Assembly: GCF_014648675.1 (NCBI RefSeq)
Contig: NZ_BMRO01000010.1
Coordinates: forward strand, 11,861 to 75,860
Length of the DNA: 64,000 nucleotides
Direction of reading: 5' to 3'
Source: Actinomadura livida
GTDB taxonomy: Bacteria > Actinomycetota > Actinomycetes > Streptosporangiales > Streptosporangiaceae
Part shown: positions 54,592 through 62,517 of the stretch, one piece after another
Position numbering within the stretch: the first letter of the stretch is position 1
How the letters are laid out: every line of letters begins with the position of its first letter
Translations under genes and position numbers: made by a program
The notes under the pieces: generated by a model
What the model saw: only the letters and a program-made list of their open reading frames with translations
Databases searched by the model: none
What the model was told of the DNA's origin: nothing

Positions 54592-54617
54592 ACTGGTCTA
54601 GTCCGGACTAGACCAGT
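54592..54617. promoter_or_regulatory. Composite DasR operator at the nagA promoter
   Basis: ACTGGTCTAG (54592-54601), TCCGGA and CTAGACCAGT (54608-54617) form one perfect 26-bp palindrome containing two overlapping dre boxes. TATGGT at 54582-54587 is a -10 candidate whose start would fall inside the palindrome. Repression of nagA, the sugar-phosphate enzyme, EIIB, EIIA, HPr and Enzyme I is expected. Confidence 0.85.
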
Positions 54618-54671
54618 GAGACCGGACGGAATGACCAGCGATTCGTCGTGTCGCGGAGAGTGCGCGGAGCC

Positions 54672-55832
54672 ATGACATCACTACTGATCACGGCCACCAA
54701 CATGATCATTACCCCCGAGGGCGCTCCTACCCGCGTGCTCTCCCCGGGATTCGTCCGCGTGGTGGACGGCGTGATCGCCGAAGCCGGGGAAGGCCCCCCG
54801 CCCGGCGCCCCCGGCGTCGAGCTGACCGACGGCCTGCTGGCGCCCGGCCTGGTCGACCTCCAGGTGAACGGCTACTTCGGTCACGACATGGTGGACGCCG
54901 ACGAGGCCGGCTGGCACACCGTCGTCTCCCGCCTGCCCGAGACCGGCGTGACCGCGTTCATGCCGACCTTCATCACCGCCCCGGTCGAGACCCAGGCCGC
55001 GGCGCTCCGCCGCACCCGCGACATCCTGCCCGGCCTGCCCGCGGGGACGCGCGTCCTCGGCGTCCACCTGGAGGGCCCGTTCCTCTCGGAGAAGCGCAAA
55101 GGCGCGCACAACCCGCTCCACCTGACCGATCCGGCGCCCGAGGCGATCGCGGAGCTGCTGGAGACGGGCCTGGTCAAGCTGGTCACGCTCGCACCCGAGC
55201 GGAACGGCGCCCTGGCGGCGATCCGCACCCTGACCGAGGCGGGGGTCCTCGTCAGCGTCGGGCACAGCGACGCGACCGCCGCGCAGGTCCGCGCCGCGGC
55301 CGACGCGGGCGCCCGCAAGGTCACCCACATCTTCAACGCGCAGACCGGCGTCCACCACCGCGACCCCGGCGTGGCCGTGCAGGCGCTCATCGACGACCGG
55401 CTGAGCCCCGGCCTGATCCTCGACCTGCACCACGTCGCGCCGGAGATCGCCGCGCTGGTGTTCCGCGCCGCGCCGGGACGGACCGTGCTCGTCACCGACG
55501 CCGCCGCGGCCGCCGGGATGCCGCCCGGCACCTACGACCTCGCCGGCGAGCCCATCACGATGCCCGAGCACGGCCCGCCGCTGCGCGCCGACGGCACGAT
55601 CGCGGGCTCCGGCCTCCGGCTGGACGAGGCGGTCGGCAACGCGGTCGCCGTCGGCACCGGTATCGAGGCGGCGGTCGACGCCGCGACCCGCGTCCCGGCC
55701 GACCTGGCCGGCCGCCCCGACCTCGGCCGGATCGCGCCGGGCGCCGCGGCCGACCTCGTCTGGCTGGGCCCGGACCACCGGGCCCGCGCCACCTGGGTCG
55801 GCGGGGCGAGAGTCTTCGGAGAGGGATCATGA
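54672..55832 (+). CDS. nagA: N-acetylglucosamine-6-phosphate deacetylase
   Basis: 386 residues of the amidohydrolase superfamily. GLLAPGLVDLQVNGYFGHDM, GVHLEGPFLSEKRKGAHN (metal-binding Glu), VGHSDATAAQ, THIFNAQTGVHHRDPG and VTDAAAAAG are the NagA motifs. It removes acetate from GlcNAc-6-P to give GlcN-6-P. ATG 54672 is preceded by GCGGAG. The stop overlaps the next start by 4 nt. A HIFNAQ replaces the common HLFNAM. Confidence 0.93.
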   Translation: MTSLLITATNMIITPEGAPTRVLSPGFVRVVDGVIAEAGEGPPPGAPGVELTDGLLAPGLVDLQVNGYFGHDMVDADEAGWHTVVSRLPETGVTAFMPTFITAPVETQAAALRRTRDILPGLPAGTRVLGVHLEGPFLSEKRKGAHNPLHLTDPAPEAIAELLETGLVKLVTLAPERNGALAAIRTLTEAGVLVSVGHSDATAAQVRAAADAGARKVTHIFNAQTGVHHRDPGVAVQALIDDRLSPGLILDLHHVAPEIAALVFRAAPGRTVLVTDAAAAAGMPPGTYDLAGEPITMPEHGPPLRADGTIAGSGLRLDEAVGNAVAVGTGIEAAVDAATRVPADLAGRPDLGRIAPGAAADLVWLGPDHRARATWVGGARVFGEGS

Positions 55833-56869
55833 CCAGTCAGATGCGCGCCGAGATCGGCGAGCAGCCGGACGCGCTCGCCCGGACGATCGGCGCGCTGCTG
55901 CCCCGCCTCCCCGAGCTCGCGGCGCTGGCCGCCGAGACGCGGCAGGTGCTGTTCATCGCCCGCGGCTCGTCCGACAACGCCGCGGTGTACGGGCGCTACC
56001 TGGTCGAGTCGCACACCGGGCGGCTGGCGACGCTCGCCGCGCCGTCGATCGCGACCGCCTACCGGCGCAGGCTGGACCTGGCCGGCGTGCTGGCCGTGGC
56101 GATCAGCCAGTCCGGCAAGACCGAGGAGATCGTCGAGTCGCTCGCCTGGGCCGCGGCCTGCGGCGCGCGGACCGTCGCGGTCACCAACGGCGCCGGCTCG
56201 CCGCTCGCCGAGTCCGCCGAGGTCGCGCTGATCACGCTGGCGGGCGACGAGATCGCCGTCCCGGCGACCAAGACCTACACCACCCAGCTCGCCGCGCTGT
56301 CGGTGCTCGGGCTGGGGCTCGGCGCGGCCGTGCCCGCCGACGACCTGCGCCGCGTCCCGGACGAGGTGGCCCGGGTGATCGCCCGCACCGAGGCGTCCCC
56401 CGCGCTGCCGGAGATCGTGGAGGCGCTGGCGGCGGTCCCCGGCGCGGTGGTCTCCGGGCGCGGCATCGCGTTCGGCACCGCGCTGGAGCTCGCGCTGAAG
56501 ATCAAAGAGGCGTGCTACCTGCACGCCATGGGCCTGTCGTACGCCGACCTGCTGCACGGCCCGATCGCCGTCGTGGACGAGCAGACCCCCGCGCTGCTGG
56601 TGGCCGCCGACTCCGGTCCCACGCTCGCCGGCACGATCGCGCTGGCCGAACGGGTCGAGGGCGCGGGCGCCCGCGCGTACGGCGTCGGCGGCGGCCCCCT
56701 CCTGGCGGCGGCGTGCTCGGCCGCGCTGCCCGGCCCGGCGCTGCCGGAGTGGACCTCGCCGCTCGGCCTCATCGTCCCGGGCCAGATCATGGTGGAGAAC
56801 CTGGCGCGCCGGCTCGGCCTCGATCCCGACGTCCCCCGTGGCCTGAACAAGGTGACCCAGACAAACTGA
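55829..56869 (+). CDS. SIS-domain sugar-phosphate enzyme (GlmS C-domain-like; probable GlcN-6-P deaminase)
   Basis: 346 residues with two SIS domains. FIARGSSDNAAVYGRYLVES, AISQSGKTEEIVESLAWA and ALELALKIKEACYLHAMGLSYADLLHGPIAVVD are like the isomerase half of GlmS. The glutaminase domain is absent, so it uses no glutamine; enzymes of this type convert GlcN-6-P to fructose-6-P plus ammonia, replacing NagB. Position directly after nagA supports this. Overlap ATGA with nagA shows coupling. Confidence 0.85.
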   Translation: MTSQMRAEIGEQPDALARTIGALLPRLPELAALAAETRQVLFIARGSSDNAAVYGRYLVESHTGRLATLAAPSIATAYRRRLDLAGVLAVAISQSGKTEEIVESLAWAAACGARTVAVTNGAGSPLAESAEVALITLAGDEIAVPATKTYTTQLAALSVLGLGLGAAVPADDLRRVPDEVARVIARTEASPALPEIVEALAAVPGAVVSGRGIAFGTALELALKIKEACYLHAMGLSYADLLHGPIAVVDEQTPALLVAADSGPTLAGTIALAERVEGAGARAYGVGGGPLLAAACSAALPGPALPEWTSPLGLIVPGQIMVENLARRLGLDPDVPRGLNKVTQTN

Positions 56870-56919
56870 GCTTCGACATCCGTCGCGGCCCCGGGGCCGA
56901 CCCCGACTAGGAGAAGAAC

Positions 56920-57153
56920 ATGGACAAGGCCGAGGCCATCGTCGCCGCGCTGGGCGGTGCCGACAACATCATCGAGATCGAACCGTGCGCGACCCGGCTG
57001 CGCACCGAGGTCAACGACGCGGGCAAGGTCGACGAGGCCGCGCTGAAGAAGGCGGGCGCGCACGGCGTCATGCGCAGCGGCAGCGTCGTGCAGGTCGTCG
57101 TGGGCCCCGAGGCCGACACCATCGCCACCGACATCGAGGACATCCTCGACTGA
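56920..57153 (+). CDS. PTS EIIB component, glucose family
   Basis: 77 residues. Phosphorylated Cys is in IEIEPCATRLRTEV, and the rest is a short alpha/beta domain (HGVMRSGSVVQVVVGPEAD). It takes phosphate from EIIA and gives it to the sugar in EIIC. ATG 56920 has AGGAG. Separate EIIB, EIIA and EIIC polypeptides occur in actinobacterial GlcNAc systems. Confidence 0.93.
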   Translation: MDKAEAIVAALGGADNIIEIEPCATRLRTEVNDAGKVDEAALKKAGAHGVMRSGSVVQVVVGPEADTIATDIEDILD

Positions 57154-57170
57154 CCCAGGGGGTCCCTCCC

Positions 57171-57620
57171 ATGACCCGAGTCATGTCACCGGTCGCCGGC
57201 CGGGTCGTCGGCCTGGCCGGCGTCCCGGACCCGGTGTTCGCCCAGGCCATGGTCGGCCCGGGCACGGCCGTCGACCCCGAGCGGGGTCCCGGCCACGCCA
57301 TCGCCCCCGTCACCGGGAAGATCGTCAAGCTGCACCCGCACGCCTACGTGGTCGTGGACGGCGAGGGCCACGGCGTCCTCGTCCACCTCGGCATCGACAC
57401 CGTCAAGCTGAAGGGCGAGGGCTTCGAGCTCCTCGTCACCGAGGGCGACGAGGTCACCGCCGGGCAGCCGGTCGTCGGCTGGAACCCGGCCGTGATCGAG
57501 GCGGGCGGACGCTCGCCGATCTGCGCGGTCGTGGCGCTGGACGCCGGCGCCGACGCCCTGGCGGACGTCGTGGAGTCGGGCGAGGTGTCCACGGGCGACG
57601 AACTGTTCACATGGAGCTGA
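57171..57620 (+). CDS. PTS EIIA component, glucose family
   Basis: 149 residues. Begins VMSPVAGRVVGLAGVPDPVFAQAMVGPG and has the phospho-acceptor region LKLHPHAYVVVDGEG-like plus GHGVLVHLGIDTVKLKGEGFELLVTEGDEV with the active His. It accepts phosphate from HPr. It lies 17 nt after EIIB. The 3' end is immediately followed by 15-bp tandem repeats that include its stop codon. Confidence 0.93.
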   Translation: MTRVMSPVAGRVVGLAGVPDPVFAQAMVGPGTAVDPERGPGHAIAPVTGKIVKLHPHAYVVVDGEGHGVLVHLGIDTVKLKGEGFELLVTEGDEVTAGQPVVGWNPAVIEAGGRSPICAVVALDAGADALADVVESGEVSTGDELFTWS

Positions 57621-57686
57621 CGCGATTGGAACTGACGCGATTGGAACTGACGCGATTGGAACTGACGCGATTGGAACTGACGCGAT
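57617..57686 (+). repeat. 15-bp tandem repeat array in the PTS operon
   Basis: The unit CTGACGCGATTGGAA occurs four times in full (57617-57676) and a fifth time as CTGACGCGAT (57677-57686). The first copy contains the EIIA stop codon. All copies are identical, which implies recent expansion or strong constraint. No gene start lies inside. Confidence 0.9.
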
Positions 57687-57719
57687 GAGGCCGACGGCTG
57701 GAACCGGGGAGCCGGCCGC

Positions 57720-58418
57720 ATGGCGGTGATCGGACTGGGCGCCGCGGTGTTCGACCTCGACGGCACCCTCATCGACACCGAGCCGCGCAACCGCGTGATG
57801 TGGTCGCGGCTGTTCGACGCGCACGGCGTCCCGTACGACGACGCGCTCATCGCGTCGTTCGCGGGGCGCCGTGGCGTCGAGGTGCTGGGCGACCTGGCGC
57901 ACCTGTTCCCCGGCCGGACGGTCGAGGAGCTGTTCGAGCAGGTCGTGGCCTACGGCGCGATGCCGGGGATGCCGCCGATCGCGCCGGTCGGCGGCGCGGT
58001 CGACCTCGTCCGGTCGCTGGCGGACGCGGGCGTGCCGCTGGCGGTGGTGACGTCGGGGGAGCGCCGGTACGCCGAGGGCCTGCTGGACGGCCTGGGCATC
58101 CGCGACCTGCTGGACATCGTGGTGACCGCCGGGGACGTCGTCACCGGCAAGCCGCATCCGGAGGGCTACCTGGCCGCGGCGCGCGACCTGGACGTCCCGC
58201 CGGAGGAGACGGTCGGGTTCGAGGACGCCCCGGCCGGGGTCGCGGCCGTCAAGTCCGCCGGCATGACCTGCGTGGGCGTCACCACCACGCAGCCGGTGGG
58301 CGCGCTGGCCGAGGCCGACCACGTGGTCGTGGACCTCAAGGAGGTCGACGTCGTGCCGGGTCCCGCGCTGCGGGTGCGCGGCCTGGCCCGCCGTGCCGAC
58401 CGGTCGCGTGAGAACTGA
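57720..58418 (+). CDS. HAD-superfamily phosphatase (subfamily IA)
   Basis: 232 residues. Motif I FDLDGTLIDTE, motif II VTSGERR, Lys motif GKPHPEGY and motif IV GFEDAPAG are complete. It most likely dephosphorylates a sugar phosphate (beta-phosphoglucomutase/GlcNAc-6-P-like group), perhaps to relieve sugar-phosphate stress when uptake exceeds use. ATG 57720 follows the 15-bp repeat array; the ribosome site is weak (GGGGAG 9 nt upstream). Confidence 0.88.
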   Translation: MAVIGLGAAVFDLDGTLIDTEPRNRVMWSRLFDAHGVPYDDALIASFAGRRGVEVLGDLAHLFPGRTVEELFEQVVAYGAMPGMPPIAPVGGAVDLVRSLADAGVPLAVVTSGERRYAEGLLDGLGIRDLLDIVVTAGDVVTGKPHPEGYLAAARDLDVPPEETVGFEDAPAGVAAVKSAGMTCVGVTTTQPVGALAEADHVVVDLKEVDVVPGPALRVRGLARRADRSREN

Positions 58419-58500
58419 ACACCGTCGAGAGCTGAACGCGTCGAGAACTGAAGACCGTCAAGAGCGGGAACACGTCGAGAGCCGGAACCCGGCCAGAGCG
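58408..58500 (+). repeat. Degenerate direct repeats before HPr
   Basis: Five to six degenerate copies of a 16-17 bp unit of form CGTCGAGAACTGAACAC, beginning at the end of the HAD phosphatase gene. Variants contain GAGAGCTGAAC, GAGAACTGAAG, AAGAGCGGGAAC and GAGAGCCGGAAC. Unit and sequence differ from the 15-bp array upstream, although both contain CTGA. Confidence 0.7.
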
Positions 58501-58514
58501 ATGAGGAGTGTGCG

Positions 58515-58787
58515 GTGAGCGTGCGCAACGTCAAGATCGAGTCGAGGGTGGGGCTGCATGCGCGGCCCGCCGCGCTGTTCGTGCAGACCGCGGCCCAGGC
58601 CCCGATGGACGTGACCGTGGCCAGGCGCGGCGGTGAACCGGTGAACGCCAAGAGCATCCTCGCCGTGCTGGGGCTGGACGCCCGGCACGGGGAGGAGGTC
58701 ACGCTGGCCGCGGAGGGCGAGGGCGCGGACGAGCTGCTCGACAGCCTGGAGAAGCTGCTGTCCACGCCGGAGCCCGAGGGGGCCTGA
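58515..58787 (+). CDS. ptsH: Phosphocarrier protein HPr
   Basis: 90 residues. KIESRVGLHARPAALFVQTA carries the phospho-His near residue 15. The region around the usual regulatory Ser (NAKSILAVLGLDARHG) includes SILAVL. It accepts phosphate from Enzyme I and donates it to EIIA. The GTG at 58515 has GAGGAG upstream. It ends 1 nt before ptsI. Confidence 0.95.
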   Translation: MSVRNVKIESRVGLHARPAALFVQTAAQAPMDVTVARRGGEPVNAKSILAVLGLDARHGEEVTLAAEGEGADELLDSLEKLLSTPEPEGA

Positions 58788-58788
58788 G

Positions 58789-60492
58789 GTGCCGGACAGC
58801 GAGCCGGGGACACCGGAGGTGCTGCAGGGCGCGGGCGTGAGCCCCGGCGTCGGGGCCGGGCCGGTCCGCGTCGTCGCGGGGGCCGTGCCGGAGCCGCCCG
58901 CCGGGTCCCGGCACGGCGGGGACGCCGCCGCCGAGCGCGACACCGCCCTCGCCGCGCTGGAGGCCGTCGCCGCCGACCTGGAGGAGCGCGGCGGCCGTGC
59001 CGCGGCGGCCGGCAACACCGCCGGGCGGGACGTGCTGAACGCGCAGGCCATGATGGCCCGCGACCCCGGCCTCGCCGACGGCGTGCGCGCCAAGACTGGC
59101 GAGGGGGTCGCGGCGGCCCGCGCCGTGTTCGAGGCGTTCGGCGTCTACCGGGAGATGCTCGCCGGCGCCGGGGAGTACCTGGCGGCCCGGGTCGCCGACC
59201 TGGACGACATCCGCGACCGTGCGGTCGCGCGGCTGCTCGGCCTGCCGGTGCCGGGCGTTCCGGAGTCGGACGAGCCGTTCGTGCTGGTCGCCCGGGACCT
59301 CGCGCCGGCCGACACCGCCGTCCTCGACCCGGCGCAGGTCGTGGCGTTCGTGACGCAGGAGGGCGGGCCGACCAGCCACACCGCGATCCTGGCCCGGACG
59401 ATGGGCGTGCCCGCCGTCGTCGCGCTGCCCGGCGCGACGTCCCTCGCCGACGGGACCCGCGTCCTGGTCGACGGGTCGGCGGGGACGGTCCGTCCCGAGC
59501 CGACCGACGCCGAGGTCGCCGCGGCGCTGGCCGCCGCCGCGGCCCGCGCGTCCGCGCTGGAGGAGTCCACCGGGCCGGGCGTCACCAAGGACGGGCACAA
59601 GGTGCCGCTGCTGGCGAACATCGGCGGCCCGAAGGACGTCGAGGCGGCGCTGGCGCACGGCGCGGAGGGCGTCGGCCTGTACCGCACCGAGTTCCTCTTC
59701 CTCGACCGCTCGGCGCCCCCGTCGGACGAGGAGCAGGAGGAGGCGTACCGGAAGGTCCTGGAGGCGTTCCCCGGCGGCCGCGTGGTCGTCCGGACCCTAG
59801 ACGCGGGCGCCGACAAGCCCCTCGGGTTCCTCCCGGCTCCCGGGGAGGAGCCGAACCCGGCGCTGGGCGAGCGCGGCCTGCGGATGATGCGCCGGCACCC
59901 CGACGTCCTGGCGGCGCAGCTCGCCGCCCTGGCGCGCGCCGCCGCCGGACTGACCGCCCGGCTCCAGGTCATGGCCCCGATGGTGACCGACGCCGCCGAG
60001 GCCGCCTGGTTCGCCGCCGCGTGCCGCGAGGCCGGCATCGGGCATCCCGGCGTCATGATCGAGGTGCCCGCCGCCGCGCTCCGCGCCGGCGACCTCGCGC
60101 CCGAGGTGGAGTTCTTCAGCATCGGCACCAACGACCTCGCGCAGTACGCCTGCGCGGCCGACCGGCAGGTCGGCGGCCTCGCGCGGTTCCAGGACCCGTG
60201 GCAGCCCGCGCTGCTCGACCTCGTCGCCCCCGCGGCGGTCGCGGGCGTCCCGTGCGGGGTGTGCGGCGAGGCGGCCGGCGATCCGGCGCTCGCGTGCGTC
60301 CTGGTCGGTCTCGGCGTGACGTCGCTGTCGATGAGCGCGCCGTCCCTGCCGCTCGTGCGCGCCGCACTCGCCCGGCACACGCTGGACGAGTGCCGCCGCG
60401 CCGCCGCGGCCGCCCGCGCGGCCCGGACCCCCGAGCAGGCCCGAGAAGCGGCCCGCGGCCACCTGCCCGCCCTGGCGGAGCTGGGCATCTAG
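58789..60492 (+). CDS. ptsI: PTS Enzyme I
   Basis: 567 residues, the entry point of the phosphorelay. It takes phosphate from PEP. The His loop EGGPTSHTAILARTMGVPAV is complete; GVGLYRTEFLFLDR, MVTDAAEAAWF, EVEFFSIGTNDLAQYACAADR and PCGVCGEAAGDP are the PEP-binding motifs, with the catalytic Cys in CGVCGE. Somewhat Ala-rich and slightly short at the C-terminus compared with 570-580 in others. With HPr, EIIA, EIIB and EIIC a full GlcNAc PTS is encoded here. Confidence 0.95.
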   Translation: MPDSEPGTPEVLQGAGVSPGVGAGPVRVVAGAVPEPPAGSRHGGDAAAERDTALAALEAVAADLEERGGRAAAAGNTAGRDVLNAQAMMARDPGLADGVRAKTGEGVAAARAVFEAFGVYREMLAGAGEYLAARVADLDDIRDRAVARLLGLPVPGVPESDEPFVLVARDLAPADTAVLDPAQVVAFVTQEGGPTSHTAILARTMGVPAVVALPGATSLADGTRVLVDGSAGTVRPEPTDAEVAAALAAAAARASALEESTGPGVTKDGHKVPLLANIGGPKDVEAALAHGAEGVGLYRTEFLFLDRSAPPSDEEQEEAYRKVLEAFPGGRVVVRTLDAGADKPLGFLPAPGEEPNPALGERGLRMMRRHPDVLAAQLAALARAAAGLTARLQVMAPMVTDAAEAAWFAAACREAGIGHPGVMIEVPAAALRAGDLAPEVEFFSIGTNDLAQYACAADRQVGGLARFQDPWQPALLDLVAPAAVAGVPCGVCGEAAGDPALACVLVGLGVTSLSMSAPSLPLVRAALARHTLDECRRAAAAARAARTPEQAREAARGHLPALAELGI

Positions 60493-60544
60493 CTCGGCGA
60501 CCCACTGGGTCGGCAAGCCGATCACTCTGCCGCAGGTCGAGGAG

Positions 60545-62209
60545 CTAGTCGTAGCCGAGGCCGTGGCCGACCGGCTTGCCGGCCGCGGGGGCCGGGAGCC
60601 GGCCCGCCGGGCTCGCCGCGCCGCTCAGCACCTTGGCGAGCGCGTTGACCGAGACGGCCTTGGACGAGTAGGTGGCGAGCGCCGCCGCGGCACCGCCGGC
60701 GGCGTCGAGGTCGTAGGGGCGGCCGAGGGCGGCGGCGACGACCGGCTTCGGCCCCAGCGCGCGGATGCGGGCGGCCGTGGCCTGCCCGGCGTTCTCGGTG
60801 GTCAGGACGGTGACGTCCGCCGCGCCGGGCGCCGCCGTCGCGACGCCGTGGCGGCGCAGCGCGGCGATGAGCAGGTCGCTCTTCGGGCCGGTGACCGCGA
60901 CCTTCTTGCCCTTGAGCGGCAGCACGCCGTTCCCGTTGCGGACGAGGGTGACCGCGCGCTCGGCGACCTGGCGGGCGGTGGCCCGGTTCGCGGGCGTGCC
61001 GATCGCGGCGGCGGCCCCAGCCGGGTCGGCGGCCGTCCCCTGGAACAGGCCGCGCCGCTGCTTGAGCCGGAGGATGCGGGTGACCGACTCGTCCAGCCGC
61101 CGCTCGCTGATCTTCCCGGAGCGGACGGCCGCGAGCACCGCCCGGTAGGCGCGCGGCAGGTTCGGCGGCATCAGCAGCTGGTCGGCGCCCGCGTTGACGG
61201 CCCGGACCGGGACCTGCGCGTCGCCGTACTTCTGCCGCACGCCCGCCATCTCCAGCGAGTCCGTCGTGATCACGCCCTGGTAGCCGAGCTCGTCGCGCAG
61301 CAGCCCGGTGAGGACCGTCTTGGAGAGCGTGGCCGGGTCGCCCGACCGGTCGAGCTTCGGCATCACGATGTGCGCCGTCATGATCATGTCGACGCCGGCG
61401 TCGACCGCCGCGCGGAACGGCGGCGCGTCCAGCCGCTCCCACTGCTCGCGGTTGTGCGTGATCACGGGCAGCCCGGTGTGGCTGTCGGTGGCGGTGTCGC
61501 CGTGCCCGGGGAAGTGCTTGGCGGTGGCCGCGATCCCGGCGGACTGGTAGCCGCCCACCGCGCCGGCGACCATCTTCGCCACCAGGGCGGGGTCGGCGCC
61601 GAACGACCGCGGCCCGATCACCGGGTTGCGCGGGTTCACGTTGACGTCGGCGTCCGGGGCGTAGTCGAGGTTGATCCCCACGGCGCGCAGCTCCCTGCCG
61701 GTGACCTGGGCGGCGGCGTGCGCCTGCGCGGGGTCGCCGGTCGCGCCGAGCGCCATGTTGCCGGGGAACCGGGTGACGAACGGGGTGCGCGAGACGATGC
61801 CCTGCTCCTCGTCCACGCCGAGCAGCAGCGGGATCTTCGACGCCTTCTGCAGCGCGTTCGACTGCGCGGCCGTCCGCTCCGGGGTGGTGATGTTGCCGGG
61901 GAAGTAGATCAGCCCGCCGACGCGGTACTTCCGGATCTTCTCGACGGCGTCGGCGCGGCTGGAGAACGTCGGCACGAACAGCTGGCCGACCTTGTCGGCC
62001 ACGCTCATCTTCGCGACGCGGCCGGGGATCCAGGCGTCCGGCGCCGGTGACGGCTTCGCGGGCGCGGAGGACGCGCCGGACGGGGCGGACGACGCCCGTC
62101 CGCCCTTGCCGCTCTCGCCTCCGCCGCAGCCCGCGACCATGATCATGGCCAGCGCCGCCGCCGCGAACGCACGTGGTGATGCACGCACCCCGACCAGGCC
62201 CCCCGGCAT
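60545..62209 (-). CDS. Lipoprotein beta-N-acetylhexosaminidase (GH3, NagZ-like)
   Basis: 554 residues. Signal peptide FAAAALAMIMVAGCGG has a lipobox VAGC, so it is attached to the membrane. A Ser/Pro-rich linker follows. The GH3 domain has KHFPGHGDTATDSHTGLP with the Asp-His acid/base dyad of NagZ-type enzymes and the nucleophile in TTDSLEMAGV. A second GH3 domain (VAERAVTLVRNG) follows. It would release GlcNAc from chitin or peptidoglycan oligomers for the PTS. ATG 62209 has GAGGAAG upstream. It is convergent with ptsI. Confidence 0.9.
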   Translation of the reverse strand: MPGGLVGVRASPRAFAAAALAMIMVAGCGGGESGKGGRASSAPSGASSAPAKPSPAPDAWIPGRVAKMSVADKVGQLFVPTFSSRADAVEKIRKYRVGGLIYFPGNITTPERTAAQSNALQKASKIPLLLGVDEEQGIVSRTPFVTRFPGNMALGATGDPAQAHAAAQVTGRELRAVGINLDYAPDADVNVNPRNPVIGPRSFGADPALVAKMVAGAVGGYQSAGIAATAKHFPGHGDTATDSHTGLPVITHNREQWERLDAPPFRAAVDAGVDMIMTAHIVMPKLDRSGDPATLSKTVLTGLLRDELGYQGVITTDSLEMAGVRQKYGDAQVPVRAVNAGADQLLMPPNLPRAYRAVLAAVRSGKISERRLDESVTRILRLKQRRGLFQGTAADPAGAAAAIGTPANRATARQVAERAVTLVRNGNGVLPLKGKKVAVTGPKSDLLIAALRRHGVATAAPGAADVTVLTTENAGQATAARIRALGPKPVVAAALGRPYDLDAAGGAAAALATYSSKAVSVNALAKVLSGAASPAGRLPAPAAGKPVGHGLGYD

Positions 62210-62517
62210 GGCTCGCTTCCTCGGTCGCATCGGTCGTCGCGACGTTATGCGCTCCCCGCGCCGCTGTCGAACCGATCAGCGGACGGCGCCCGCCCGCAGC
62301 GGCGGTCCCACCGGCCACCGGGGCATCGCCGCCGCGCCCGCGAACCCGCCGCCACCCTGGTAACACCCCGGTCACGATGGACCCCGGATCGCAGCGGATC
62401 GCGGATCTGGTGGGGTCCATCGCGATGGCCCCGGACGGCTTCGGTGCCGTCTGCCTGGCGGGGGGCGGCCTTGCCGCATCGAGCGGCCTGGCCGGGACCG
62501 GCGGGCCGGAGGGCGGC
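62210..62517. other. Intergenic region upstream of the GH3 gene
   Basis: 308 nt without a supported gene. Rich in GGATC-like repeats (GGATCGCAGCGGATCGCGGATC near 62388-62410). It should hold the promoter of the GH3 gene on the reverse strand. No clear DasR box was found. Confidence 0.4.

Noticed and set aside
54310-54601. Small genes in the dasR-nagA gap
   Set aside because: Frames of 80-90 codons lack coding bias and overlap operators and promoter elements.
57617-57686. CRISPR array
   Set aside because: Repeats are directly adjacent, with no spacers and no cas genes nearby.
57344-57850. Reverse-strand frame across the 15-bp repeats encoding QFQSR repeats
   Set aside because: The repeat reads through only because 15 is divisible by 3; EIIA and the phosphatase on the forward strand explain the flanks.
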